Below are positions 55,503 to 63,815 of a DNA stretch of 64,000 nt, in pieces. Both the position numbers and the translations under genes were made by a program. The first letter of the stretch is position 1; each line of letters begins with the position of its first letter. The notes under the pieces were generated by a model. The model did not search any database and had not been told where the DNA came from. It saw nothing but the letters and a program-made list of their open reading frames with translations. Source of the DNA: Cognatundibacterium luofuense (GTDB taxonomy: Bacteria > Pseudomonadota > Gammaproteobacteria > Burkholderiales > Burkholderiaceae_D); assembly GCF_018139685.1 (NCBI RefSeq), contig NZ_JAGSPN010000005.1, positions 215,713 through 279,712 of the forward strand. Reading direction: 5' to 3'.

Positions 55503-57449
55503 TTAAGCGAATATGAACTCCAGATAATTTTGAATGCCGGTATAAAATTCTTTTTTCCTTGTGCTATCAAAATCATCGCCATCTGGAATATAAATCACCA
55601 TCCCTTGCCGCGCTCGTGTCAGTAAAACGCGATAAGCATTTTCAAGATACCGCTGCTGTTCCGCTTGCTGTCGCCGCTTCCAAGTCGTACCAGTAAAGCG
55701 CCAATGCTCAAATTGGCCATTCACATACCGGTAATCGGCATCCCATGCCACTAAGCACCAATCGAGTTCCAGTCCTTGAATATCGAACTCTGTCGCGACA
55801 TCTTCGAGATAGTGACATGAACGTACATCGTCTTGATCGTTCAAAAACCAATCTGCGGCAGATAAACGGTTTTTTACGAATATGCCCTCTGGCTTAAGGC
55901 GTACCGCACCCGATGAAGCGATCATGCCTTTAGTTTCATTGGCGCGCGCATGTTGCTTGATCCACGCTTTAGCTGCCTGTAAATCGCGCGTCACGAAAAT
56001 AGGAAATTTGTCTCTAAGATTTTGAAAGATTTCAGCGGCGGCGTGCGGATTGTTATGAATCAGATGATGCACCATGTGCGATAGTTTCTCTGCTCGGAAA
56101 GATCGCATCGACGTAGCTAGGTGCAAACTAGGTACAGGTTTCGCGGTAGCGACATTAGAGAAATTGACATCTCGTCCTGCATATTCAACCTGTGTCAGTT
56201 TGTCTGAGTAGAAGACATCCCAATGGATAAATTGCTTCGCCAATGCGTCCGCCCAACCTTGTAAGCCAGCTTCGCCTGTATTAATTTCTTGCCCACCACC
56301 GATCAATGCAATGATGACACACCAATCTTGATGCCTATCCATGACACTAATCAGAAATTCAGGCTCGGATTGCGCGAATCCCTTTTGACCGCGCTTACTG
56401 TTCATAAATTTACTGGTGTTCTCTTGATCCCACGCTCGTTGTGCTTCGTCAAAAATAACGACATGTTCAATGGGAGCAGACGTGTCTTTGATGTATTCGT
56501 CTCTAAATTTATGAATGTTTTGAATTGATGCTGATGCTGCTCGTAGAGCACTTGCTTTGCTCTTATGAGTTTGTCTGGTTACTGAGTCGCGCGCTAATGC
56601 CTCATTGAGCACTTCGACTAAGGGACCATTGCCCGACAAGAAAACCGCCTGCTCCTCTTTTTCGACGCCCGCATTGGTTGCAATATTCAGGCCTACCAAA
56701 GTCTTGCCCGCACCCGGCACGCCAGTAACAAAGCAGATGGTCTTTCGCCGCTGTAAGCGAGCGTTATGGATAATTTCCTCAAGTGCTTTTGAAGTCAGAC
56801 TTAGATTTTCAGCACCCGCGTCATTACGTGAAATATCGCTTATTTCATGATTTGCATATAGCGCCTGAGCCGCCTCGATAATTGTTGGCGTCGGCTTATA
56901 CGGTGAGTTCAGCCAGCGATAAATATCAATTTGCGCATTTGAAGTATTTTCACTTATGAAATCTTTCAAAACCTTATTCAATTGATTTGCACTACAAGCA
57001 ACGGGATCATATACGCAATCAATATGTCCTAAGATTGTTATGTCTTGAATCTTTACATCGGTCGGAATCAAAATTGGAACAATGATTTCGTTATGACTTC
57101 CTTCATGAAAGTGATGCAAATCCAAAGCATAGCCATGCACCTGCCGCATATCGTGTGCTTGAATTAACTTCGCACCGACCTTAAATTCCAAAATAAAAAT
57201 GCAATTTTGAACTATCAGAACCACATCTGCACGACGTCCCATACGTGGTATTTGGAATTCAAAGAAAAGATGGCCTGTTTTGATGTCTTGTAAATTGGAT
57301 TGCAAAATTTGAATTTGTCTTAACCATGCCTGCGTTTGCTGGATGACTAAATCTTGCGTATGGAATTGGGTAATCCTACCAATAATTTCTTCTGCACTAT
57401 GCGCTAGAAATTCGACCACAGATGCTGAGTAATAAGCGCGATTTGTCAT
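55503..57449 (-). CDS. PD-(D/E)XK nuclease fused to DUF2075 helicase, putative defence protein
   Basis: This protein has 648 residues. The N-terminal nuclease-like part (FEFQIPRMGRRADVVLIV, then CIFILEFKVGAKL) shows the E..D..E-x-K arrangement at about 75-110. A superfamily 1-like DUF2075 ATPase follows: Walker A FVTGVPGAGKTLVGLN, Walker B HVVIFDEAQRAWD, then WCVIIALIGGGQEI and a C-terminal motif YRVLLTRARQGMVIYIPDGD. The start at 57449 overlaps the XRE gene stop by 4 bp. Nuclease plus helicase with a dedicated repressor is typical of stand-alone anti-phage modules, but the system is not named. Confidence 0.8.
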   Translation of the reverse strand: MTNRAYYSASVVEFLAHSAEEIIGRITQFHTQDLVIQQTQAWLRQIQILQSNLQDIKTGHLFFEFQIPRMGRRADVVLIVQNCIFILEFKVGAKLIQAHDMRQVHGYALDLHHFHEGSHNEIIVPILIPTDVKIQDITILGHIDCVYDPVACSANQLNKVLKDFISENTSNAQIDIYRWLNSPYKPTPTIIEAAQALYANHEISDISRNDAGAENLSLTSKALEEIIHNARLQRRKTICFVTGVPGAGKTLVGLNIATNAGVEKEEQAVFLSGNGPLVEVLNEALARDSVTRQTHKSKASALRAASASIQNIHKFRDEYIKDTSAPIEHVVIFDEAQRAWDQENTSKFMNSKRGQKGFAQSEPEFLISVMDRHQDWCVIIALIGGGQEINTGEAGLQGWADALAKQFIHWDVFYSDKLTQVEYAGRDVNFSNVATAKPVPSLHLATSMRSFRAEKLSHMVHHLIHNNPHAAAEIFQNLRDKFPIFVTRDLQAAKAWIKQHARANETKGMIASSGAVRLKPEGIFVKNRLSAADWFLNDQDDVRSCHYLEDVATEFDIQGLELDWCLVAWDADYRYVNGQFEHWRFTGTTWKRRQQAEQQRYLENAYRVLLTRARQGMVIYIPDGDDFDSTRKKEFYTGIQNYLEFIFA

Positions 57450-57673
57450 TGCTGCACCTCGGCAACAATGCATAAATCGACAATGGGGACTTGCAATGCG
57501 CGTGCGATACGATGGATGTTGAGTAAACTGACATTACGAATACCGCGTTCAATACCACTAATGTAAGTGCGATCAAGTTCCGCAATTAAACCCAATTGCT
57601 CCTGACTAATTCCTAGAGCAGTTCTGAGCGCTTTAACTCTTAATCCAAATTGCAGTAGCTCTTGCTGTACCAT
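57446..57673 (-). CDS. XRE-family helix-turn-helix regulator
   Basis: The start at 57673 (MVQQELLQFGLRVKALRTAL) has AAGGTG upstream and gives 75 residues; the frame also contains ATGs at 57688 and 57706. The helix-turn-helix is LGISQEQLGLIAELDRTYISGIERGIRN, of the SinR/C.AhdI controller type. It is translationally coupled to the nuclease-helicase gene. It probably represses both through the palindrome at 57717-57743. Confidence 0.88.
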   Translation of the reverse strand: MVQQELLQFGLRVKALRTALGISQEQLGLIAELDRTYISGIERGIRNVSLLNIHRIARALQVPIVDLCIVAEVQQ

Positions 57674-57716
57674 TTCGTCACCTTGCATTATCAATCCAGC
57701 AATCATGGTGACGTGA

Positions 57717-57743
57717 GACTTATAGGTCTACGGACTATAAGTC
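57717..57743. promoter_or_regulatory. palindromic operator between xre and KTSC genes
   Basis: GACTTATAG-N9-CTATAAGTC, perfect 9-bp arms. The distal arm overlaps TATAGT, a probable -10 for the xre operon, so binding would block transcription. This is the layout of controller-protein autoregulation. Confidence 0.7.
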
Positions 57744-57776
57744 ACGTATACTGATTTAACCTATCGAGGGAATGAC

Positions 57777-58130
57777 ATGGACATGAAAAAAATCCACTCC
57801 GGTAAATTGCGCGCCATTGGTTATGACGCGGCGCGGCGTTTGTTGCGGGTGGAGCTGGAAGGCGGGGCGGCGCTGGAGTACAGCGGGGTCAGTGCGGATT
57901 TGTGGCGGCGGTTTGCGGCGTCGGGGGTGGCGTGGAGTTTTTACCGCGACAATATCGAGGATGAGTTTCCGGCCAAAGCGGGGGCGCGGGTGGCGGGGTC
58001 TGCGAGTTCGCAACGGGCGGCGCTGGATGCCTTGTTTGGTGGCGGTTCTGTGTCTGCACCGGACAGCAGTGCGGCGGACGATGGCGATGCATCGTCGCAA
58101 CCGGAGGCGGATGGTTCTGCGCCGCGCTGA
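57777..58130 (+). CDS. KTSC-domain protein
   Basis: This 117-residue protein has the KTSC-type domain at residues 4-62 (IHSGKLRAIGYDAARRLLRVELEGGAALEYSGVSADLWRRF, SFYRDNIEDEFP). Its name comes from lysyl-tRNA synthetase-associated domains, but the role is unknown. A low-complexity Ala/Ser/Asp-rich tail follows. The GC-rich codon use marks return to the chromosomal backbone. Confidence 0.85.
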   Translation: MDMKKIHSGKLRAIGYDAARRLLRVELEGGAALEYSGVSADLWRRFAASGVAWSFYRDNIEDEFPAKAGARVAGSASSQRAALDALFGGGSVSAPDSSAADDGDASSQPEADGSAPR

Positions 58131-58374
58131 GGCAGTTTATGCGCGCTGTTTGCATGGATACAGGACGGCTTCAGGGCGGTTTTAGCGCCGTTTTCGCGGC
58201 TGTGGTGGCGTGTGGCAGTGGTTGCTGAGCAATGGCGTCAGGCTGGCGCTATCCGCTGCTTATGCGTTTTCTGCGTGCTCTGAGCGGTTTTTTGTTTCGT
58301 GCTAGACTGCGCGCGGGTCTGGCGGCGCGGGCTGCCGGAGTTTCGATGTTGCAGGCTTTTTGAAGGATGGAATG

Positions 58375-58995
58375 ATGCCTAAGCTGAAGCTGACTTATTT
58401 TGATATGCACGGTGGTCGCGGCGAGCCGGTTCGTCTGGCGCTGACACTGGGTGGTATTGCGTTTGAGGATCATCGCTTTGCGTATCCGCAGTTTGCGGAA
58501 ATCCGTAAGACGGTGCCGTTTGGTCAGGTGCCGGTGCTGGAAGTGGATGGCGTGCAAATCACGCAAACCGATGCGATTCTGCGTTACGCAGGTAAGCTGG
58601 CCGGTTTGTATCCGCAGGATGCGTATCAGGCTTTGCTGTGCGATGAAATTGCGTATGTGATCGAAGAAAATCTGATCAAGCTGGGCCCGACTTTCCGTAT
58701 GACCGGTGAAGAGCAGAAAGCGGCGCGTGAGGCGCTGGTGAACGGTTCTATCCCTGTGTATCTGCGCTGGCTGGAGCAAAAGCTGCAAGCGGCGGGCGGC
58801 GAGTATTTTGTCGGCGGCGCGCTGAGCATTGCGGATCTGCGCGTGTTTGTGGATGTGCGCACGCTGAATTCCGGTCGTCTGGATCATATCCCGACCGATC
58901 TGGTAGAAAAAACCGCGCCATTGCTGAACCAGCACATGGCACGCATCGCAGCCTTGCCTGCGATTGCTGCGTATTACGCGCAGTTCGCGAAGTAA
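58375..58995 (+). CDS. glutathione S-transferase
   Basis: This is a cytosolic GST of 206 residues. The start MPKLKLTYFDMHGGRGEPVRLALTLGGIAFED is the sigma/alpha-type thioredoxin-fold beginning, with Tyr8 as the likely catalytic residue. PVLEVDGVQITQTDAILRYAGKLAGLYP is the glutathione-binding segment with the cis-Pro and the SD/TDA motif. The helical C-terminal domain (FVGGALSIADLRVFVDVRTL) is complete. An ATG one codon upstream is also possible. It is monocistronic, with a terminator following. Confidence 0.92.
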   Translation: MPKLKLTYFDMHGGRGEPVRLALTLGGIAFEDHRFAYPQFAEIRKTVPFGQVPVLEVDGVQITQTDAILRYAGKLAGLYPQDAYQALLCDEIAYVIEENLIKLGPTFRMTGEEQKAAREALVNGSIPVYLRWLEQKLQAAGGEYFVGGALSIADLRVFVDVRTLNSGRLDHIPTDLVEKTAPLLNQHMARIAALPAIAAYYAQFAK

Positions 58996-59013
58996 TCGCT
59001 GCTGTTCTCTGCC

Positions 59014-59048
59014 AAAACCACCTGTTGCGCAGGCACAGGTGGTTTTTT
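59014..59048 (+). terminator. terminator of the GST gene
   Basis: The stem AAAACCACCTGT / ACAGGTGGTTTT is 12 bp and ends in a T run. Confidence 0.85.
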
Positions 59049-59094
59049 ATTGCCCTTGCCGTTATGCTTGGCGCCGGTTGATGCCGGCGGGTGG

Positions 59095-59760
59095 AAAACG
59101 GGTTTTTCGGGGATTGTGCGGAAAACCTCAAAAACACCCCCCGGTATTCATGCGGGTTTCCAGGGGGGCCCTCCGGAAGTCCGCAGAAACACTGGGCTGC
59201 AGCGGTGATGGGCTGAAGAAGTCCGGCTGGCGGGGCTTTCCAGACCCCCTGCCTGCAAACGCAGGCGTGGAGCGGGGTTCGACGGGGTAGTGCGGAAATT
59301 TTTCTGCGGTTTGCTGTTCAGCAGCGCGGAAAACCGGTTTTTACGGCAAATCGCCGAAAACCCGAAAAACACACCCCGGTATCCATGCGGGTTTCCAGGG
59401 GGGCCCTTCGGAAGTCCGCAGAAACACTGGGCTGCAGCGGTGATGAGCTGGAGAAGTCCGGCTGGCGCGGCTTTCCAGACCCCCTGCCTGCAAACGCAGG
59501 CGTGGTGCGGGGTTCGGCGGGGTGGCGTGAAAATTTTTCTGCGGTTTGCCGTTCAGCGGCACGGAAAACCGGTTTTTGCCCCAAATCGCCGAAAACCCGA
59601 AAAACACCCCCCGGTATCCATGCGGGTTTCCAAGGGGGCCCTCCGGAAGTCCGCAGAAACACTGGGCTGCAGCGGTGATAAGCTGGAGAAGTCCGGCTGG
59701 CGCTGCTTTCCAGACCCCCTACCTGCGAACACAGGCGTGGCGCGGGGTTTGGCGGTATTG
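59095..59760. repeat. three tandem copies of a ~236-bp GC-rich repeat
   Basis: Copies begin at about 59095, 59340 and 59575. The shared landmark ACTGGGCTGCAGCGGTGAT occurs at 59191, 59426 and 59663 (spacing 235 and 237 bp). Each unit carries GTTTCCA-GGGGGGCCCT, CTGCCTGCAAACGCAGGCGT (a hairpin: GCCTGC / GCAGGC) and an AAAACCGGTTTTT palindrome. The units keep frames open by chance. No ribosome site or conserved protein supports coding. Confidence 0.85.
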
Positions 59761-59790
59761 GTAGTTCAGAATCAGAATTCAGGAGTCAGG

Positions 59791-60576
59791 ATGCAACAGG
59801 AAGCAGGATCAGCGCCGCATGCGGTATCGCGTTTGCGCAGTCAGCGTTTATTGCGCAGTACACGGCCGTTTCTGGCGCGCGGCGGGCCAAAGGGTGAGCG
59901 TTGCGGCGGCTGCCGTTTGCTGCCCAGCCATTGCCTGTGCGCGCATCGTCCGGTGCAGGCTACCCGCGCCGGTGTCTGCCTGATCATGCATGAACATGAA
60001 GCCTTAAAGCCGAGCAATACCGGCTGGCTGATTGCGGATGTGGTGCCGGATACGATGGCGTTTGAGTGGTCGCGCACCGCGCCGGATGCGGCAATGCTGG
60101 CGGCGCTGCAAGATCCGCAATGGCAGCCGTATCTGGTGTTTCCGGGCGAATTTGTCGAACCATCGCGGGTGATTTCTGCGCTGCCGCCAGCGGAAGTACA
60201 GCAAAGCGGCGGCAAGCGGCCTTTGTTTATTCTGCTGGATGCCACCTGGTCGGAAGCACGCAAAATTTTTAAGAAAAGTCCGTATCTGGCGCAGATGCCG
60301 GTGCTGAGTCTGCAACCGGAGCAAGTGTCGCGCTATGCGCTGCGCCGTTCGCGCCGCGATGATCATTTGTGTACCGCCGAAGTGGCAGCGCTGTGTCTGC
60401 AGCAAAGCGGCGATAACGAAGCAGCAGCCGCGCTGGAGTTATGGTTTGATGCTTTCAGCGATCATTATCTGCGTGCCAAACAGCAGCTTCCGGCAGACTG
60501 GAACGATGCATTGCATCAGCAATTGTGTGCGCTAAAAGCGCGGGTAACGCAGGCTGAAGCAGGGTTGCCGGACTGA
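59791..60576 (+). CDS. DTW-domain tRNA-uridine aminocarboxypropyltransferase
   Basis: This 261-residue DTW-family enzyme adds the acp3 group from SAM to a tRNA uridine. The start at 59791 follows AGGAG; the open frame continues upstream through the tandem repeats but without conserved residues. The zinc ligands CGGCRLLPSHCLC, the DTW-type motif LLDATWSEARKIFKKSPYL and RRSRRDDHLCTAEVAALCL are present. The product matches the TapA/TapB type, judged from family knowledge. It is complete. Confidence 0.88.
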   Translation: MQQEAGSAPHAVSRLRSQRLLRSTRPFLARGGPKGERCGGCRLLPSHCLCAHRPVQATRAGVCLIMHEHEALKPSNTGWLIADVVPDTMAFEWSRTAPDAAMLAALQDPQWQPYLVFPGEFVEPSRVISALPPAEVQQSGGKRPLFILLDATWSEARKIFKKSPYLAQMPVLSLQPEQVSRYALRRSRRDDHLCTAEVAALCLQQSGDNEAAAALELWFDAFSDHYLRAKQQLPADWNDALHQQLCALKARVTQAEAGLPD

Positions 60577-60642
60577 AATGCCGCGCCTGTCGTTGCACGA
60601 CAGGCATTGAACCGGAATCCGCTTTGCGCGATAATCGCGGCC

Positions 60643-60903
60643 ATGAACGCACCTACACGCCCCCCGATTCCGGATCAGTTGTCGATTGATCCAAAGAGCC
60701 CTCATTTCAATGCTGCCGTCCTGGAGCATGACATAGGTATCCGTATTAACGGCAAACAACGTAACGATGTGGAAGAGTTTTGCATCAGCGAAGGCTGGAT
60801 CAAAGTCGCCGCTGGCCGCGCACGTGACCGCTACGGCCGCGCCATGCTGGTGAAGATCAAAGGCACGGTAGAAGCCTTTTATCTGGACGAATCCGCTGCC
60901 TGA
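60643..60903 (+). CDS. DUF3297 family protein
   Basis: The product has 86 residues: PIPDQLSIDPKSPHFN, LEHDIGIRINGKQRNDVEEFCISEGWIKVAAG, RGRAMLVKIKG-like. The sequence matches DUF3297, a small conserved proteobacterial protein of unknown function. The start at 60643 was chosen over an upstream TTG at 60607. It has its own terminator. Confidence 0.9.
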   Translation: MNAPTRPPIPDQLSIDPKSPHFNAAVLEHDIGIRINGKQRNDVEEFCISEGWIKVAAGRARDRYGRAMLVKIKGTVEAFYLDESAA

Positions 60904-60925
60904 TCGTTAACACGCATCTGCAATC

Positions 60926-60957
60926 ACGCCGCCGCACGCAAGTCCGGCGGCGTTTTT
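60926..60957 (+). terminator. terminator of the DUF3297 gene
   Basis: The stem ACGCCGCCG / CGGCGGCGT is perfect over 9 bp and followed by T5. Confidence 0.85.
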
Positions 60958-61106
60958 CATGGGCGCTCTGCCCTGCTTTGCGCTGCACGCAGGCGCAAGG
61001 GCTGCACGAAGCGGCTGGCGATGGTTACAATGGCAAGATTGCAGATGCTGTAAATGCTGCGAATGCTGCTGATGCTTCAAAAGTCCTTATTCACCGGAAT
61101 TCACCC

Positions 61107-61733
61107 ATGACCTTACGCCACCGCGCCCTGTTCGCCGCGTTTGCTGCACTCGCCGCCTGCAGCGGCCTGAGCCTGTTCAGCACCGCCGCCCGCGCCGAAG
61201 AGCAAACCTTTCCCGCCAGATTAAGCCGTCAGGAACAAATTCAGATCAGCCAGCAGGCCTGTCTGGAACCGCACGGGCTGGAAGCGGCGGAAATTGATGC
61301 GCGCAGCTTCACGCCGAATGGCAAAGCATCGTATGCCGATGTGCGCTGCCGCCCGCACAAGGCTTTACGTCAGCGCCCTTTGTACTACGTGACCCAGTGC
61401 GCGCGCGATGGCAACCAGTGGGTATGTGCGCAGGATGAGCTGGAAACCATCGTCGCGCTCGGCAAACGGGAATTGCTGGTACGCCCCGGCAGTCTGGCAC
61501 CGGAAAAAGCAGTCGACACCGTGCAAAGCATCTGGCGCTATCAGTATTTTCAGGGAATGAGCATCGACAAGGCGCTGGAATCCGTTTGCAGCACCGGCAT
61601 GGGCGACCGCGCCGATCTGGTGGAAATTTCCTGCAAGCGCTGGTCTGTCAGCGTGTCGTACTGGTGCCCGAAAGAAGCCCGCAAAGAACCCTGCCCTCGC
61701 GTGATTTATATGCATGAAAGGAAGTTGCCGTGA
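61107..61733 (+). CDS. secreted hypothetical protein, cysteine-containing
   Basis: This 208-residue protein has an N-terminal signal peptide (ALFAAFAALAACSGLSLFSTAARA), so it is periplasmic. An alternative reading is a lipoprotein anchored at the Cys of LAAC. No family is recognised. Several cysteines in the mature part (QACLEP, VRCRP, TQCARDGNQWVCAQDE, ISCKRW, YWCPKEARKEPCP) are consistent with disulphides. It is first of a three-gene operon with 1-bp stop/start overlaps. Confidence 0.7.
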   Translation: MTLRHRALFAAFAALAACSGLSLFSTAARAEEQTFPARLSRQEQIQISQQACLEPHGLEAAEIDARSFTPNGKASYADVRCRPHKALRQRPLYYVTQCARDGNQWVCAQDELETIVALGKRELLVRPGSLAPEKAVDTVQSIWRYQYFQGMSIDKALESVCSTGMGDRADLVEISCKRWSVSVSYWCPKEARKEPCPRVIYMHERKLP

Positions 61734-61963
61734 TGAATGAAAATCTACTCGATTTTATTATGTGCGAGATCAGGAACTATCTGAATGCGCGTCCGGAGTC
61801 TGCAGATACGCTGGAAGGCATACACAACTGGTGGATACGCTGGCCGGATGTAGCGGAATCCCAAATGATCACCGCCGATGCACTGCAACGACTTGAAGCA
61901 CAGGGTTTTCTCGAACAGAAAAACATAGGATCACGCGTACTCTGGCGCCGCAAAAGAAATTGA
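61733..61963 (+). CDS. small hypothetical protein, 76 aa
   Basis: The start ATG at 61733 shares one base with the upstream stop and is preceded by AGGAAG. The sequence (MNENLLDFIMCEIRNYLNARPESADTLEGIHNWWIRW, then VLWRRKRN) looks like a winged-helix-type cytosolic protein. ADALQRLEAQGFLEQKNI would be its recognition region and wing. Similar small proteins accompany envelope-protein operons, but the family is not named here. Confidence 0.7.
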   Translation: MNENLLDFIMCEIRNYLNARPESADTLEGIHNWWIRWPDVAESQMITADALQRLEAQGFLEQKNIGSRVLWRRKRN

Positions 61964-62907
61964 TGAAACACCGTATTTCCCGTATCGCTGTGGCGATGAC
62001 AGCGAGCGTTATCGCCGCCAACACCTGCGCACAATCGTCGCAATTCAATATTCGTATTGAGAAAAAAGCCGGTTACGATCAGATGCTGGCGTATAACAAT
62101 GGCGTGATTCCGCAAACCGTGCGCGTCTGGCTGAACAGCAGCACTAACACTGCCAGCGGCTTTCCTATGCCGGTGGAAAGACAGGTATTTCCGCGTTCTA
62201 CTGTGGTACTGAATGAATTCCGGCCGGCAAATCCGAAGCAGGCATTTTACTATCACTATCAATACTCATTAACACATGGCGATCCGTCGGCAGTGCATGA
62301 CCAGAATGCGAAATATCTGCCACCGTTTTTCTGGCCGGATGCACGATTAATCAATCAGGCAGAAGACCGTTTAAATAACAGTCATAACAGCTCTGAAAAT
62401 CACTTCGCACTGGATATTGATCTGCCGATGGGAACGCCTGTGATGGCAGCGCGTGAAGGCGTGGTCGTCGCGAATGTGAAGCATTTTCCGGATACGGGCA
62501 GACTGGACAGAGCCCTGAATGATCAGGCGAACTATGTGATGATATTGCACGGTGACGGCAGCTTTGCATCGTATATACATCTGAAGCAAAACTCGTCCGC
62601 ACTGGTCGCCGGACAGCGCATTGCCACTGGCGATCTGATTGGCTTATCCGGTAACAGCGGCTATTCCAGTGGCCCGCATCTGCACTTTGATGTGCAGGTA
62701 AACCAGCGCGGAAAAATCACTTCCGTTCCGTTTCGCTTCTGGGACCCGGCCAGCGGTTACTACCGCCCGAAAACCGGCACCCGGGTGCAAGCTGTGAAAA
62801 TCATCAGAGGTGAAACGGGTCAGCACAAGCCTTTGAAAGACTGCAAAAAACCGGGTAATCTGATTGATCAGGATGTACTGAACTGTATGCGGCGTAATCC
62901 GCAGTAA
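61963..62907 (+). CDS. M23-family (LytM-like) peptidase
   Basis: This periplasmic protein has 314 residues with a signal peptide ending ANTCAQ. The C-terminal M23 domain has HFALDIDLPMGTPVMAAREGVVV (zinc His and Asp), NYVMILHGDGSFASYIHL, SGNSGYSSGPHLHFDV (HxH zinc motif) and VNQRGKITSVPFRF. All zinc ligands are present, so it may cut peptidoglycan cross-links. The N-terminal region before it is a beta-rich unknown domain. Start and upstream stop share one base, so it is coupled to the small gene before it. Confidence 0.88.
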   Translation: MKHRISRIAVAMTASVIAANTCAQSSQFNIRIEKKAGYDQMLAYNNGVIPQTVRVWLNSSTNTASGFPMPVERQVFPRSTVVLNEFRPANPKQAFYYHYQYSLTHGDPSAVHDQNAKYLPPFFWPDARLINQAEDRLNNSHNSSENHFALDIDLPMGTPVMAAREGVVVANVKHFPDTGRLDRALNDQANYVMILHGDGSFASYIHLKQNSSALVAGQRIATGDLIGLSGNSGYSSGPHLHFDVQVNQRGKITSVPFRFWDPASGYYRPKTGTRVQAVKIIRGETGQHKPLKDCKKPGNLIDQDVLNCMRRNPQ

Positions 62908-62926
62908 AGTCTTATTACAGAAGGGT

Positions 62927-63679
62927 TTAATCGATTTCGTAACTGCGCACGATACGCGCCAGTTCACCGGACTTCACCAGTTGCTGTAAATCCTGATTCA
63001 ACTGTTCCACGGTAGAAGTCGGTACATGCGGTGCGGCAAACAGAAAGATACCACCGCTGTCGAATGATACCGGCAACAACCGGACTTGCGAGAATTCTTT
63101 GAGCTTGGGTGCAACGTAGTGAAAGTAAGATTCACGGGCGTAAAAGAAGCGCCCGCGCCCCGCCAGCAATTTGCGGATATTCTGCTCACCGGACGGTGAG
63201 CCGGCATCCAGCCGTATACCGTCGCGCTGCAAACGTTCAATTTCCGAATTGCCCTGTACGATCAGCACGATGCCTTTGTCACCAAGCTGGCGCACATCAT
63301 CCCACTGACGTATCTGAATCGGATCGTCAGCGCGCACCGCCAGCCTTGCGCTGGTAATGTGTATCGGTACGCGCAAAAATTGCATGCCTGCAGTCTGTCT
63401 GGCAGCAGTAATGCGTGCCCCGCAAACCAGATCTGCACGTCCGGCCAGCATTTCATGCTCCACTCTGCGCACTGGCATAGCCTGCGTTGGCAATACAAAT
63501 TGCTGACGCGGGTTATTCGCCGTCACCGCACGCAGAATGTCGGCACACATACCAGTCCATTCATCGCCCTGACGGATAAAATAAGGTTCTGCCGCCTCCC
63601 AAATGCCAAGGCGCAGCGGACCGGCAACAGCCGGACCCGCCAGACAAATGGCAATCAGAGGAATCAGCAAACGTTTCAT
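62927..63679 (-). CDS. periplasmic solute-binding protein family 3 (amino-acid-type)
   Basis: This secreted protein has 250 residues and signal peptide MKRLLIPLIAICLAGPAVAG. SBP_bac_3 features include RLGIWEAAEPYFIRQGDEWTGMCADILRAV, LAGRADLVCGARITAARQ, LGDKGIVLIVQGNSEIERL and VPTSTVEQLNQDLQQLVKSGELARIVRSYEID at the C-terminus. The ligand-site Arg/Asp pattern is partly altered. No ABC permease or ATPase is adjacent, so it is an orphan receptor-type protein or a sensor component. Confidence 0.85.
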   Translation of the reverse strand: MKRLLIPLIAICLAGPAVAGPLRLGIWEAAEPYFIRQGDEWTGMCADILRAVTANNPRQQFVLPTQAMPVRRVEHEMLAGRADLVCGARITAARQTAGMQFLRVPIHITSARLAVRADDPIQIRQWDDVRQLGDKGIVLIVQGNSEIERLQRDGIRLDAGSPSGEQNIRKLLAGRGRFFYARESYFHYVAPKLKEFSQVRLLPVSFDSGGIFLFAAPHVPTSTVEQLNQDLQQLVKSGELARIVRSYEID

Positions 63680-63767
63680 AAGCGCAATGAATTGAATAGA
63701 TTCTCATTTAACCATATTCGGAGTAAGGGAATCGTAAAATAGTTTTTTCCTGAAGGCAAGTGGCAAC

Positions 63768-63792
63768 AAAAAACCGGGCGCAAGGCCCGGTT
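63768..63792 (-). terminator. terminator of the Lys/Ala/Glu-rich gene
   Basis: On the minus strand AACCGGGC-CTTGC-GCCCGGTT is followed by six T, 24 bp past the stop codon. Confidence 0.85.
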
Positions 63793-63815
63793 GACATGGA
63801 TGCAGCAAGACAGGT

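Noticed and set aside
59290-59790. Extended N-terminus for the DTW protein through the tandem repeats
   Set aside because: The repeated peptide is Pro/Gly/Arg-rich low complexity and an AGGAG ribosome site precedes ATG 59791, where family similarity begins.
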